A stretch of DNA of 13,734 nt from Clostridia bacterium (GTDB lineage: Bacteria; Bacillota_A; Clostridia; Oscillospirales; CAG-272): assembly GCA_017546745.1 (NCBI GenBank), contig JAFYRZ010000065.1, positions 1 to 13,734 on the forward strand, in the 5' to 3' direction. Positions 1-6,475 of this stretch are shown here, in pieces. The translations under genes were made by a program, and so were the position numbers. Each line of letters starts with the position of its first letter. Position 1 is the first letter of the stretch. The notes beneath the pieces are model-generated. The model made no database searches, had not been told where the DNA came from, and saw only the letters and a list, made by a program, of their open reading frames with translations.

Positions 1-225
1 ATCGACTCTATGAAAAGGTGTACGCTCCCGACGATCTTCTTCCACGGTGATGCGGACGACTTCGTCCCCGCATATATGAGCGAGGAAAACTTTGCCGCCT
101 GCGCGGCAAAAGAAAAGCGCCTCGTTATCATAAAGGGCGCCGGCCACGGTCTTTGCTTCCCCCACAGCCAAGAGGAATACCTCACCGCGCTTCGCGAATT
201 TTTTGAGCCAGTTCTAGAAAAATAA
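1..225 (+). CDS. Alpha/beta hydrolase, C-terminal part (5' end outside window)
   Basis: The frame is open from base 1 (codons for I-D-S precede the first Met at 10) and ends at TAA 223-225, so only the last 74 or so residues are present. Two late elements of the alpha/beta-hydrolase catalytic triad are visible: an acid loop HGDADDFVP, supplying the Asp, and GAGHG, supplying the His. The spacing and the closing helix (EEYLTALREFFEPVL) are typical of serine hydrolases or acyl esterases of this fold. The nucleophile region lies off the left edge, so substrate class cannot be given. The gene is convergent with the microcompartment operon and shares a terminator with it; nothing suggests a functional link. 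The family call is fairly sure, the specific function unknown. Confidence 0.75.
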   Translation: MDSMKRCTLPTIFFHGDADDFVPAYMSEENFAACAAKEKRLVIIKGAGHGLCFPHSQEEYLTALREFFEPVLEK

Positions 226-263
226 GCAGATTTTGCAAATATATGTTTACATATAAAGATTAT

Positions 264-300
264 AAAAGACAGGAGACGGTTGACGTTTCCTGTCTTTTTT
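264..300. terminator. Bidirectional rho-independent terminator
   Basis: AAAAGACAGGA at 264-274 pairs with TCCTGTCTTTT at 288-298. The stem continues inward through a G-T pair and ACG/CGT to a loop of about five bases (279-283). A run of six T (295-300) follows on the plus strand, serving the hydrolase gene that ends at 225. On the minus strand the stem is followed by TTTTATAATC, serving the operon that ends at 321. Its position between two convergent gene ends supports the call. Confidence 0.88.
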
Positions 301-320
301 GTTGAGGCTATACGCGGCTT

Positions 321-647
321 TTATAAAAGATAAACGGGAAGCTCACCGCCGATATTTATGCGGTTGAATCCGTCCTTTTTTGCCTCGGGCGCTGCCTTTG
401 CCAAAGGCTTTTCAGCAGCAGTCTTGGGTGCAGCCTTAGGTGCGGCAGGCTTCTTTGCGGTAGGCTTTGCCGCCTTAGGTGCGGTTGCTTTAGTCGTTGC
501 CTTAGCAGTTGCCTTTGCGGCAGTCTTAGGTGCCGCTGGCTTCTTTGCGGTATTTTCCTGGGCGGGAGTTACCTCTGCCGCCTTTGCCAGAGTTTCCTTT
601 TTGGTGCTGTCTGCAACCCTTTTAATTGCGTTCTTACCTATCGGCAT
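321..647 (-). CDS. Small Lys/Ala/Pro-rich protein, candidate ParA partner (McdB-like role)
   Basis: A 108-residue protein of no family I can name with certainty. It has three parts: a short basic N-terminus (MPIGKNAIKRVADSTKK); a low-complexity middle of about 70 residues made almost only of Lys, Ala, Pro and Thr, resembling histone H1 tails, with TAKKPAAPK occurring twice; and a non-repetitive C-terminus (GFNRINIGGELPVYLL) that looks like a docking motif. There is no signal peptide or membrane segment. Its ATG overlaps the end of the ParA gene by 14 bases, and its ribosome site (AAGGAG near 659-664) lies inside that gene, so translation is probably coupled. ParA-type ATPases usually act with a small partner carrying a basic N-terminal ATPase-stimulating segment, and carboxysome McdB proteins are disordered. 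I infer such an adaptor role, linking microcompartment or DNA to ParA. An unrelated DNA-binding H1-like protein is the main alternative. Confidence 0.7.
   Translation of the reverse strand: MPIGKNAIKRVADSTKKETLAKAAEVTPAQENTAKKPAAPKTAAKATAKATTKATAPKAAKPTAKKPAAPKAAPKTAAEKPLAKAAPEAKKDGFNRINIGGELPVYLL
435..552 (-). repeat. Internal 28-base direct repeat inside the Lys/Ala-rich gene
   Basis: Bases 435-462 and 525-552 match at 26 of 28 positions and start exactly 90 bases (30 codons) apart. They encode the two TAKKPAAPK blocks. Further degenerate GCx/AAx-type repetition lies between them. This points to expansion by in-frame repeat duplication. Confidence 0.7.
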
Positions 648-1422
648 AGCATATGATCTCCTTAGTAAGTTTTTTATATTCGAGCGAGCTTCTTGAATAC
701 CTTTTATAGGTCACGACCGGCTCGCCGTTATCCTGCGCCCACTCTATCGCGCTATCCACCCTAACGTAGGTGTCAAAGAGCCTTGCGGAGTCCATTTCCT
801 TAAGAATTTCAAGCGTCTGCTTGAAGTAGTTCTTTCTCTCGTCTGCCTTTGTGATTGCGATACCAAGCACCTCGAGGGTAGGAGCGATGCTCTTAACCTG
901 GCCGATAAAGTCAAACATATTCGCAAGGCCGAAAAGTCCCCACGGACTTGCCTCAACCGGAATAACGACGAAATCCGAGGCACACATAATATTCATTACC
1001 CAGCCACCGAGCGTCGGGGGCGCGTCGATAATGATATAGTCGTAGGTGCCGCGCGCAACTATGGGTGCGAGGCATTTTTTGAGAATTATCTCCCTCTGCC
1101 ATTTCGAGAAAAGGTCGAACTCAATGCCGCTCATAAGAGAGGACGAGGCGATGAAATCAAGCCCCTTGACGTTGCTCTCGAAAACGTATTCGGAAAGATC
1201 CCTCTCTCCCTTTATCGCGTGGTATATATTTTTCTCACCCGTCGCAAGCTCTATCGCGCGCTCCTCGTCAAAAAACGAGAGTGTAAGGTTCATCTGCATA
1301 TCACCGTCGATAGCAAGAACGCGCTTACCCATAAGCGCCATTGAGGCGGCAACGTTTGACGCGGTCGTGGTCTTTCCGCTTCCGCCCTTGTTGTTGGCAA
1401 AGGCGATAACCTTGGTCTTCAT
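634..1422 (-). CDS. ParA/MinD-type ATPase, candidate microcompartment positioning protein
   Basis: A 262-residue ParA-family ATPase. It has the deviant Walker A NNKGGSGKTT with signature Lys12 and Lys17, the Walker A' region IDGDMQMN (residues 38-45) and Walker B YIIIDAPPT around Asp133. It lacks an N-terminal helix-turn-helix extension, so it resembles small type Ib or McdA-like ATPases rather than plasmid type Ia ParA. Family members bind non-specific DNA as ATP dimers and drag cargo along the nucleoid when a partner triggers hydrolysis. The start at 1422 has AGGAGG eight bases upstream, inside the end of the PduV/EutP-type gene (stop at 1427-1429). The gene overlaps the small basic protein downstream. 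No parS-like repeat or ParB gene is seen, arguing against a plasmid segregation locus. The ATPase family is certain; cargo being the microcompartment is inference from its place in the operon. Confidence 0.92.
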   Translation of the reverse strand: MKTKVIAFANNKGGSGKTTTASNVAASMALMGKRVLAIDGDMQMNLTLSFFDEERAIELATGEKNIYHAIKGERDLSEYVFESNVKGLDFIASSSLMSGIEFDLFSKWQREIILKKCLAPIVARGTYDYIIIDAPPTLGGWVMNIMCASDFVVIPVEASPWGLFGLANMFDFIGQVKSIAPTLEVLGIAITKADERKNYFKQTLEILKEMDSARLFDTYVRVDSAIEWAQDNGEPVVTYKRYSRSSLEYKKLTKEIICYADR

Positions 1423-1426
1423 ATCT

Positions 1427-1870
1427 TTAGTCCTCCTTTTCCTCGTCCTCGCGAAGAAAGTCTATAAGCCTCCCGACACCCTCGCCTGTTATAGCGCTTA
1501 TCGGGAATATTTTCTTGCAGCCCGCAAGCCTTAGCCATCTTTCAACCCTCTCAACGTTTGCGTCCGGCTTGTCTATTCCCGTGATAATTCCGACGACCTC
1601 GCGGTTAACGAGGCTGGTGATACAGGGGGAGAAGATAGAGTACGGCTCGTTTGCGCTGAGAACGAGACCGACGACGTCCGCCTCGTAGGAATAAAGCGCC
1701 AATGCTCCGCTCGTCTGCCTAAGCTCGGTGTACTCACCGGGGGTGTCTATAACGGTGTCAAGATAGTTAACGTATTGAGTTTTGTAGTAGTGTATTTCCT
1801 CTCCGCGAAGCGCCTGCGTAAGGGTGGTCTTGCCCGCGGCAACGCGCCCGATAAGAATTATCTTCTTCAT
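1427..1870 (-). CDS. pduV: PduV/EutP-type Ras-like GTPase
   Basis: A 147-residue single-domain G protein. It has the P-loop GRVAAGKTT (residues 8-16), a KTQ motif (30-32) typical of EutP/PduV, a G3-like DTPGEY (42-47), a G4-like TGIDKPD and a G5-like ISAITGEG near the C-terminus. The length matches the family. In Salmonella, PduV associates with the outside of the propanediol microcompartment and has been linked to its movement; the biochemical role is unsettled. Here the gene begins one base after the PduU/EutS-type shell gene stops (1872) and ends four bases before the ParA gene, so the three look like one translationally linked block. The acidic tail EDEEKED is unstructured. It could equally be named EutP; the propanediol context favours PduV. 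Confidence 0.9.
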   Translation of the reverse strand: MKKIILIGRVAAGKTTLTQALRGEEIHYYKTQYVNYLDTVIDTPGEYTELRQTSGALALYSYEADVVGLVLSANEPYSIFSPCITSLVNREVVGIITGIDKPDANVERVERWLRLAGCKKIFPISAITGEGVGRLIDFLREDEEKED

Positions 1871-1871
1871 T

Positions 1872-2231
1872 TTAGGTTTTGGTTATCTCGCAGCAGGTGT
1901 AGCCAAGCTTGTCCATAACGTACGCGCGGATAGCAACGAATGCGCTCTCTACCGAGGAAACGCTGCCCGAGATGATAAGCGTACCGGTAAAGCGATCAAC
2001 GAAGCCGATATCAGCGCCCGAGGACTTTATAGCGATATCCGCGGCAATCACCGCGCTCTCAGCAGGGCTGACGGTGAGAATACCTATCGCACTGCGCGTA
2101 TAATCGGTCTTGGGGTCAAGGCCGAGCTTTGCAAAAAGCACCTCATCGGGGTTTGCAATTATATGGCAGAGTGTCACCTGCTTACCGGGGACAAGCTCCT
2201 GCACTATTCTCATATTTTCACGAAGCTCCAT
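1872..2231 (-). CDS. pduU: PduU/EutS-type circularly permuted BMC-H shell protein
   Basis: A 119-residue shell protein with the permuted BMC fold of PduU and EutS. The N-terminal RIVQELVPGKQVTLCHIIAN is the conserved segment that forms a small beta-barrel over the hexamer pore. It is followed by SAIGILTVSPAESAVIAADIA and then GADIGFVDRFTGTLIISGSV. The start at 2231 has GAGGAAA just upstream. Hexamers of this type are minor shell components whose pore is plugged by the barrel, and structural work has proposed that the barrel receives the PduV N-terminus. The adjacent PduV-type gene, one base away, fits. It sits 42 bases after the activase gene. EutS is the only close alternative name. Confidence 0.93.
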   Translation of the reverse strand: MELRENMRIVQELVPGKQVTLCHIIANPDEVLFAKLGLDPKTDYTRSAIGILTVSPAESAVIAADIAIKSSGADIGFVDRFTGTLIISGSVSSVESAFVAIRAYVMDKLGYTCCEITKT

Positions 2232-2273
2232 ATTTTTTCCTCGCTTATGTAAATAATATTTGTCATTTTTGTG

Positions 2274-3047
2274 TTATCCGCCTATCTGGCAGGCAATTCC
2301 GGTGCGCTGTGCCACAGAAAGAAGATGTTGCATTTTCTCCTTTGCGGGTGGCTCGGTATCCCTCATAGCATAGCCTCTTGAAAGTCCGTCGTACTTATCC
2401 GAGCCAAGCCTGTGGTAGGGCAAAAGGTGATACTCCTTTGCGCCTATCTCCTTTGCGAACCTTGCTATTTCAAGAATTTCCTCCTCGGTATCGTTAAAGC
2501 CGGGGACGACCGGCGTTCTTATTATAAGCTCGACACCGCTTTTCGCAACGCGGCGCGCGTTTTCAAGTATAAGCTCGTTTCCGTTGGCGGTGTACTCCCT
2601 GTGCTTTGCCGAGTCCATATGCTTTATATCCATAAGGTATAGATCAAGGTACGGGAGAAGCCTTTCTATCTTATCGTAGGAAAGCGTTGCCGCCGACTCA
2701 ATAGCCGTGTGAAGCCCTGCTGACTTGCACTCCGAAAGAAGCTCTGCGGCAAAGGTGGATTGGCAAAGCACCTCGCCACCCGAAAGGGTAACGCCGCCGC
2801 CACTCCTGCGATAGTACGGAATATCCGCAAGTATCTCGGGCATAACGTCCGCGACGCCAACGTCGCGTCCGACCGTCTTTATCCTGCCCGCCTCCACCAT
2901 CTCTTCTATCTCAAAGGACTGCGACTCGGGGTTACAGCACCAGGCGCACCTCATAGGACAGCCCTTGAAGAACACGATCGTCCTTATACCCGGCCCGTCG
3001 TGTATCGAAAACCGCTGAATATTAAATATTCTGCCGAGTGTTGCCAT
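2274..3047 (-). CDS. Glycyl radical enzyme activase (radical SAM), short form
   Basis: A radical SAM activating enzyme of 257 residues. It opens with FNIQRFSIHDGPGIRT, the conserved activase start. The cluster-binding CX3CX2C is C30-PMR-C34-AW-C37, and SGGGVTLSGGE follows, shared by pyruvate formate-lyase-type activases. It uses S-adenosylmethionine to abstract hydrogen from the glycine of its partner, here the dehydratase encoded just upstream. I chose the ATG at 3047 because AAGGAG sits directly before it and the family N-terminus begins there. The frame stays open to an ATG at 3341, but those 98 codons read through the palindromic repeats and look non-coding. It lacks the ferredoxin-like insert with two extra [4Fe-4S] clusters found in many non-PFL activases: the stretch between the radical SAM cysteines and SGGGVT has no CxxCxxC motif. 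Confidence 0.93.
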   Translation of the reverse strand: MATLGRIFNIQRFSIHDGPGIRTIVFFKGCPMRCAWCCNPESQSFEIEEMVEAGRIKTVGRDVGVADVMPEILADIPYYRRSGGGVTLSGGEVLCQSTFAAELLSECKSAGLHTAIESAATLSYDKIERLLPYLDLYLMDIKHMDSAKHREYTANGNELILENARRVAKSGVELIIRTPVVPGFNDTEEEILEIARFAKEIGAKEYHLLPYHRLGSDKYDGLSRGYAMRDTEPPAKEKMQHLLSVAQRTGIACQIGG

Positions 3048-3108
3048 TCGTGCTCTCCTTTCTGAGTTTTTTATTGTTCTTAATTTCAGTATGCAATCAA
3101 CCGATACT

Positions 3109-3230
3109 CTGATTAGGTAGAAATTGCGTAAGACAAGGCGCAACCGAGCAAGCGACGTGAAGCCGTAGTAGCTACGGCGATCCGAGCGCGTCGAGGGGCA
3201 ACGCAGTATTACACAATTTATACCGTTCAG
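3109..3230 (-). repeat. Palindromic intergenic element, copy A
   Basis: This unit of about 122 bases sits between dehydratase and activase. Its left arm contains AGAAATTGCGTAAGACAAGG (3119-3138) and its right arm CAACGCAGTATTACACAATT (3199-3218). The arms are imperfect inverted repeats (AAATTGYGTAA core). The centre is a short perfect hairpin, GCCGTAG-TAG-CTACGGC. A second unit with the same arms follows immediately. It would form a long stem-loop in the operon mRNA. Confidence 0.85.
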
Positions 3231-3232
3231 AG

Positions 3233-3355
3233 CTGATTGAGGAGAAATTGCGTAAGACAAGGCGGCGAGAGTGAGGTCGGCGACGGCGTAGTTACCTACG
3301 ACGAGGTGACCGAATCGATACGCCAACGCAGTATTACACAATTTATACCAATCAG
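3233..3355 (-). repeat. Palindromic intergenic element, copy B
   Basis: The second unit has the same left arm (3243-3264) and right arm (3324-3349) as copy A. Its terminal inverted repeats CTGATT (3233-3238) and AATCAG (3350-3355) are clear. The core hairpin here is CGTAG-TTAC-CTACG. The inner sequence differs from copy A, while the position of the hairpin and the arms are kept. The outer end overlaps the dehydratase stop codon (3352-3354), so the element starts directly after the GRE coding region on the transcript. Confidence 0.85.
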
Positions 3356-5883
3356 AAGCCTTGTTGAGTTCTATTAATTATATCATCTTGGAGTGATTTT
3401 GAGAGAGTAGTAAACAGCGCACTGTATCCCGCAACTCTTACGACGAGCGTCTTATATTTCTCGGGGTGGTTTTGCGCGTCTATAAGGGTCTCGCGGGTAA
3501 CGACGTTAAACTGCATGTGCATACCCTTTTGGTCAAAGTAGGAGCGAATGAGCGCTATAAACTTTGTAAGACCTGCCGTGCCCTCAAGAGCCGAGGGGTG
3601 AAACTTCTGGTTAAGAAGCGTGCCGTTTGATGCAACTCCCTGATCGAGCCTTGCAACCGAGTTTGCGGTTGCGGTGGGGCCCTTAATATCCCTACCCGAG
3701 GCAGGGCCTATGCCGTCTGCGAGGGGGGTGTAAGCAAGTCTGCCGTCAGGAGTCGCGCCCGTTGCCGCGCCGAGGGGCACGTTTGCAGATACCGGGTAAA
3801 GACCCGCCTGGAATATTCCTCCGCGCGGATTTCTGTACTTCTCTACCTCGCGTGTATAGCTGTTTGCAACGTCACGCGCAAGCATATCCGCCGCGTATAT
3901 ATCGTTGCCGTATTTGTCGCAGTCCTCGTCTATCATACGCTTGATCTCGCGATAGCGTGCCGCCGTATCGGGCGCGAAAATGCTGCCCTCGGTCACCTTT
4001 TCATAAACCGATCTTATAAGCTCTGCGGTGATCTCGCTTCCGTCCTTTACAAGCTCCGCTACGATCTCTGCGGTAAGCTTTTCTGCCGCATCACCCGAGT
4101 AGCCGTAGCCGAAGTTTGCGGCAAGCGCATCGCGCATTTCCGCGAGGGTTACACGATTTTCCTCAAAAACGAGCTTTTTGATCGCCAAAAGACCGTCGGT
4201 ATTATTCGCAATACCGAAGCCCTGCGGACCTGTGAAATTATAGATTGCTCCGCCCTCCTGCAAGGACTTACCTCTGCCTATGCAGTCGTCCACCATACAG
4301 GACTGAAAGGGGAGGGGGCATCTTACCGCGTGCGCGTGGTCTATCGCGTTATTTGCGTTGACGAGAAGCCTTATCATATAAGCCTGCTGTGCCTTATAGG
4401 CAGAGTAAAACTCGTCAAAGGTCTTCATTTCACCAACGTCGCCGGTGTCTATTCCTATTTTCTCACCCTTGCTGTATCCGTTGGAAAAGGCAAGCTCCAT
4501 CGGGCGGCACATATTGAAGAATGCCGCATCGTGCCAGCCGTCGGTCTTTGCCGCCTTTTGCGGCTCAACGCAACCGATGATGCAATAGTCGCGCGCATCC
4601 TCAAGCGAAAGTCCGCGCGCCATTATAGAGGGTATCATAACCTCGTCGTTATAATATGCGGGAAGTCCCGTGCCGAGCCTTGTGAGCGCCGCCGCCTTCA
4701 TAAGAAGCGACTCGGGCGAGCCGTTCCATACTCTGATAGAGATCGAGGGCTGAGGGAGGGGCACGTGCATCGATGCCTCGAGGCACATATAAGAGAGGTC
4801 GTTCGTCGCGTCAAGTCCGTAAATATTCTGACCGCCGACGATAAGATTTTGGAACATACCGTAGCCGGCAAATCCGTCTGCCGATGCGGCGTCCCTTACC
4901 TTATTTATATCGTTGAGCTTAACCCAGATGCAGTCGATAAGCTCCTGTGCGCCCTCGACGGTTATAAGCCCTTTGTCAAGATCCTTTTTGTAGTAGGGGT
5001 ACATATACTGGTCGAAGCGGCCGGGGGATATCGAGTGTCCGCTCGACTCGACCTGTAAAAGAAGCTGAACGAACCAGAAGGACTGGCAAGCCTCGTGGAA
5101 TGTGGTTGCACCAAACTCGGGAACGCGGCTGCAATTCTTTGCGATCGTAAGAAGCTCGGCGCGGCGCTCGGGGTCTCCCTCTGTCATAGCGCACTCGCGC
5201 GCGAGTGCGGAATATCTTCTCGCGTACTCGACGACAGCCTCACAGCTCTCGATGACCGCAGAGAGGAAATTGCTTCTCGCTACGTAATCGGGGTCGGAGA
5301 AATCGAGCCTTGAGAGCGCCTCGGTCGCCTCGGCAATTATGCCGCGATAGCCGATCCTTAAGACCTTGGGGTAGTCAACGCAAACGTGGCCGATGCCGTT
5401 ATAGAAATAGTTTCCGGGGGTAAATACCGCGTGGTTTGCAAACGCGTCATACGCCTCGGGAAGCATATTCGAGAGCGCGAGGTCGGAGACCGTCTTGCCC
5501 TTCCAGTAGGGGTATATTTTTCTTAACGTCGCCTTGACATCCTCGCTGATATAAAAGGGGTCTGCCGCGCGATGCTCTATCGTATCAAGCTCCGCCTCAA
5601 GCCACTCGTAGGAATACTCGGGGAATACCTGCGCGCTTCTTGGCGCTTTAGTTGCCGAGCCGACGATAAGCTCGTGGGGGCGAATAACAATCGGAATATT
5701 GCGAAGAATATGGGCGAACGCCGCGCTTCTGCGCTTGATTATGGGAAGATCCTCTGTCGCCTTATAGCTCTCGGTTACGAGAACTCCGCGCGCGCACTCG
5801 ATCCTCGGCATTCTCTCGTAGAGGGTATCTACAAGCTTTTCTATTCTTGCGCTTTTCTCAATCACGAATTTTATGTTTTCCAT
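3352..5883 (-). CDS. B12-independent 1,2-propanediol dehydratase (glycyl radical enzyme)
   Basis: A complete 843-residue glycyl radical enzyme of the diol dehydratase branch. The C-terminal radical loop is RVAGYSALF with the radical Gly at 819. The active-site thiyl loop is YCIIGCVEP with Cys438 and Glu440, and GIGH (His166) and SGHSISPGR (His283) lie in the expected barrel positions. It dehydrates 1,2-propanediol to propionaldehyde, probably in the microcompartment lumen. Choline lyase shares the GCVE loop and glycerol dehydratase is close, but the aldolase, PduP and PduL in the operon and the absence of ethanolamine or choline genes favour propanediol. The N-terminus enters the catalytic domain at once (KSARIEKLVDTLYERMP), so I see no separate encapsulation peptide. 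The start has GGAGAT upstream. It lies 46 bases after the PduT-like gene, and its activase follows after an unusual 304-base gap. Confidence 0.93.
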   Translation of the reverse strand: MENIKFVIEKSARIEKLVDTLYERMPRIECARGVLVTESYKATEDLPIIKRRSAAFAHILRNIPIVIRPHELIVGSATKAPRSAQVFPEYSYEWLEAELDTIEHRAADPFYISEDVKATLRKIYPYWKGKTVSDLALSNMLPEAYDAFANHAVFTPGNYFYNGIGHVCVDYPKVLRIGYRGIIAEATEALSRLDFSDPDYVARSNFLSAVIESCEAVVEYARRYSALARECAMTEGDPERRAELLTIAKNCSRVPEFGATTFHEACQSFWFVQLLLQVESSGHSISPGRFDQYMYPYYKKDLDKGLITVEGAQELIDCIWVKLNDINKVRDAASADGFAGYGMFQNLIVGGQNIYGLDATNDLSYMCLEASMHVPLPQPSISIRVWNGSPESLLMKAAALTRLGTGLPAYYNDEVMIPSIMARGLSLEDARDYCIIGCVEPQKAAKTDGWHDAAFFNMCRPMELAFSNGYSKGEKIGIDTGDVGEMKTFDEFYSAYKAQQAYMIRLLVNANNAIDHAHAVRCPLPFQSCMVDDCIGRGKSLQEGGAIYNFTGPQGFGIANNTDGLLAIKKLVFEENRVTLAEMRDALAANFGYGYSGDAAEKLTAEIVAELVKDGSEITAELIRSVYEKVTEGSIFAPDTAARYREIKRMIDEDCDKYGNDIYAADMLARDVANSYTREVEKYRNPRGGIFQAGLYPVSANVPLGAATGATPDGRLAYTPLADGIGPASGRDIKGPTATANSVARLDQGVASNGTLLNQKFHPSALEGTAGLTKFIALIRSYFDQKGMHMQFNVVTRETLIDAQNHPEKYKTLVVRVAGYSALFTTLSKSLQDDIINRTQQGF

Positions 5884-5929
5884 ATTATCTCCAAAAATTG
5901 TGTTTTTGGTTGATTATGCTAACTGTTAT

Positions 5930-6475
5930 TTACATTTGTTCCCACAAATCAGCGTGGGGAGCGGCTATTACAGAGGTTGCCGAAAGCATACCGAGCGACT
6001 TCGCGTACTCGCCGCCCGCCTCTGTTGCGGCAGAAACGTCACCAACCTCACCGGTAAGCATTACGACGCCCTTGCCTCCCATACCGCGCGAAACTCTAAG
6101 GTCGTATATCTCGACCCTCGCTGTCTTAACGGCTATATCAGCCGCCTTAATGGCACTTGATGCGGAGTATGTTTCGATAAGGCCTAAGGACCCTGACTTG
6201 CGCCCCTCGTTCGTGCTGAAGAGGGCGGCGATGACCTGCTCGTCTATACGACCCATAACCGACGAATCTATAACGTAGCCGTCGAATTTCTCTCTAACGT
6301 GGTCGATCGCGGCGGTCACGTTTGATATCGAGCCGGTAAGTATTATCTCGTATTTTCCGGGGCAGGATGGGTGTGCCGACACCATATCTATGCCTGCGCT
6401 CTTGAGGGCGGCATCTGCCGCCTCGACACCCTTGGGCACGCATTTTAGCTCTATTACTCCTATGGACTTATACAT
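5930..6475 (-). CDS. pduT: PduT-like tandem-domain shell protein (BMC-T) with pore cysteine
   Basis: A 181-residue protein with two BMC domains in tandem: domain 1 from SIGVIELKCVPKGVEAADAA, domain 2 from SLGLIETYSASSAIKAADIA. Such proteins form trimers that mimic hexamers. The pore loop of domain 1 reads HPSCPGKYEI with the Cys at residue 38. This is the PduT signature, where three such cysteines hold a [4Fe-4S] cluster at the pore. The gene overlaps the end of the PduS-like gene by eight bases, and its ribosome site AAGGTGGAT lies inside that gene, so the two are co-translated. The pairing suggests electron transfer through the shell between lumenal PduS and the cytosol. The cluster is inferred from the cysteine and family knowledge. 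Confidence 0.93.
   Translation of the reverse strand: MYKSIGVIELKCVPKGVEAADAALKSAGIDMVSAHPSCPGKYEIILTGSISNVTAAIDHVREKFDGYVIDSSVMGRIDEQVIAALFSTNEGRKSGSLGLIETYSASSAIKAADIAVKTARVEIYDLRVSRGMGGKGVVMLTGEVGDVSAATEAGGEYAKSLGMLSATSVIAAPHADLWEQM

Noticed and set aside
358..696. An Ala/Phe/Val-rich plus-strand frame that looks like membrane helices.
   Set aside because: It is the complement of the Lys/Ala-rich codons of the minus-strand gene; AAx/GCx codons read backwards give Phe/Leu/Ala, so the hydrophobicity is an artefact.
634..1422. Plasmid or chromosome partition locus.
   Set aside because: No ParB with helix-turn-helix, no parS-like iterons and no replication gene; the gene is embedded at the end of a microcompartment operon.
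2274..3341. Long form of the activase starting at 3341, with 98 extra N-terminal residues.
   Set aside because: The extra part translates the tandem palindromic repeats, has no family similarity, and the ATG at 3047 has a strong ribosome site exactly at the conserved activase N-terminus.
3109..3355. CRISPR array, because of two repeats about 124 bases apart.
   Set aside because: There are only two units, each internally palindromic with long arms and no uniform spacers, and no cas genes are nearby.
3352..5883. Choline trimethylamine-lyase identity for the glycyl radical enzyme.
   Set aside because: The GCVE loop is shared, but the operon has an aldolase and propanediol-type genes; the N-terminal extension usual for CutC in GRM1/2 is absent.
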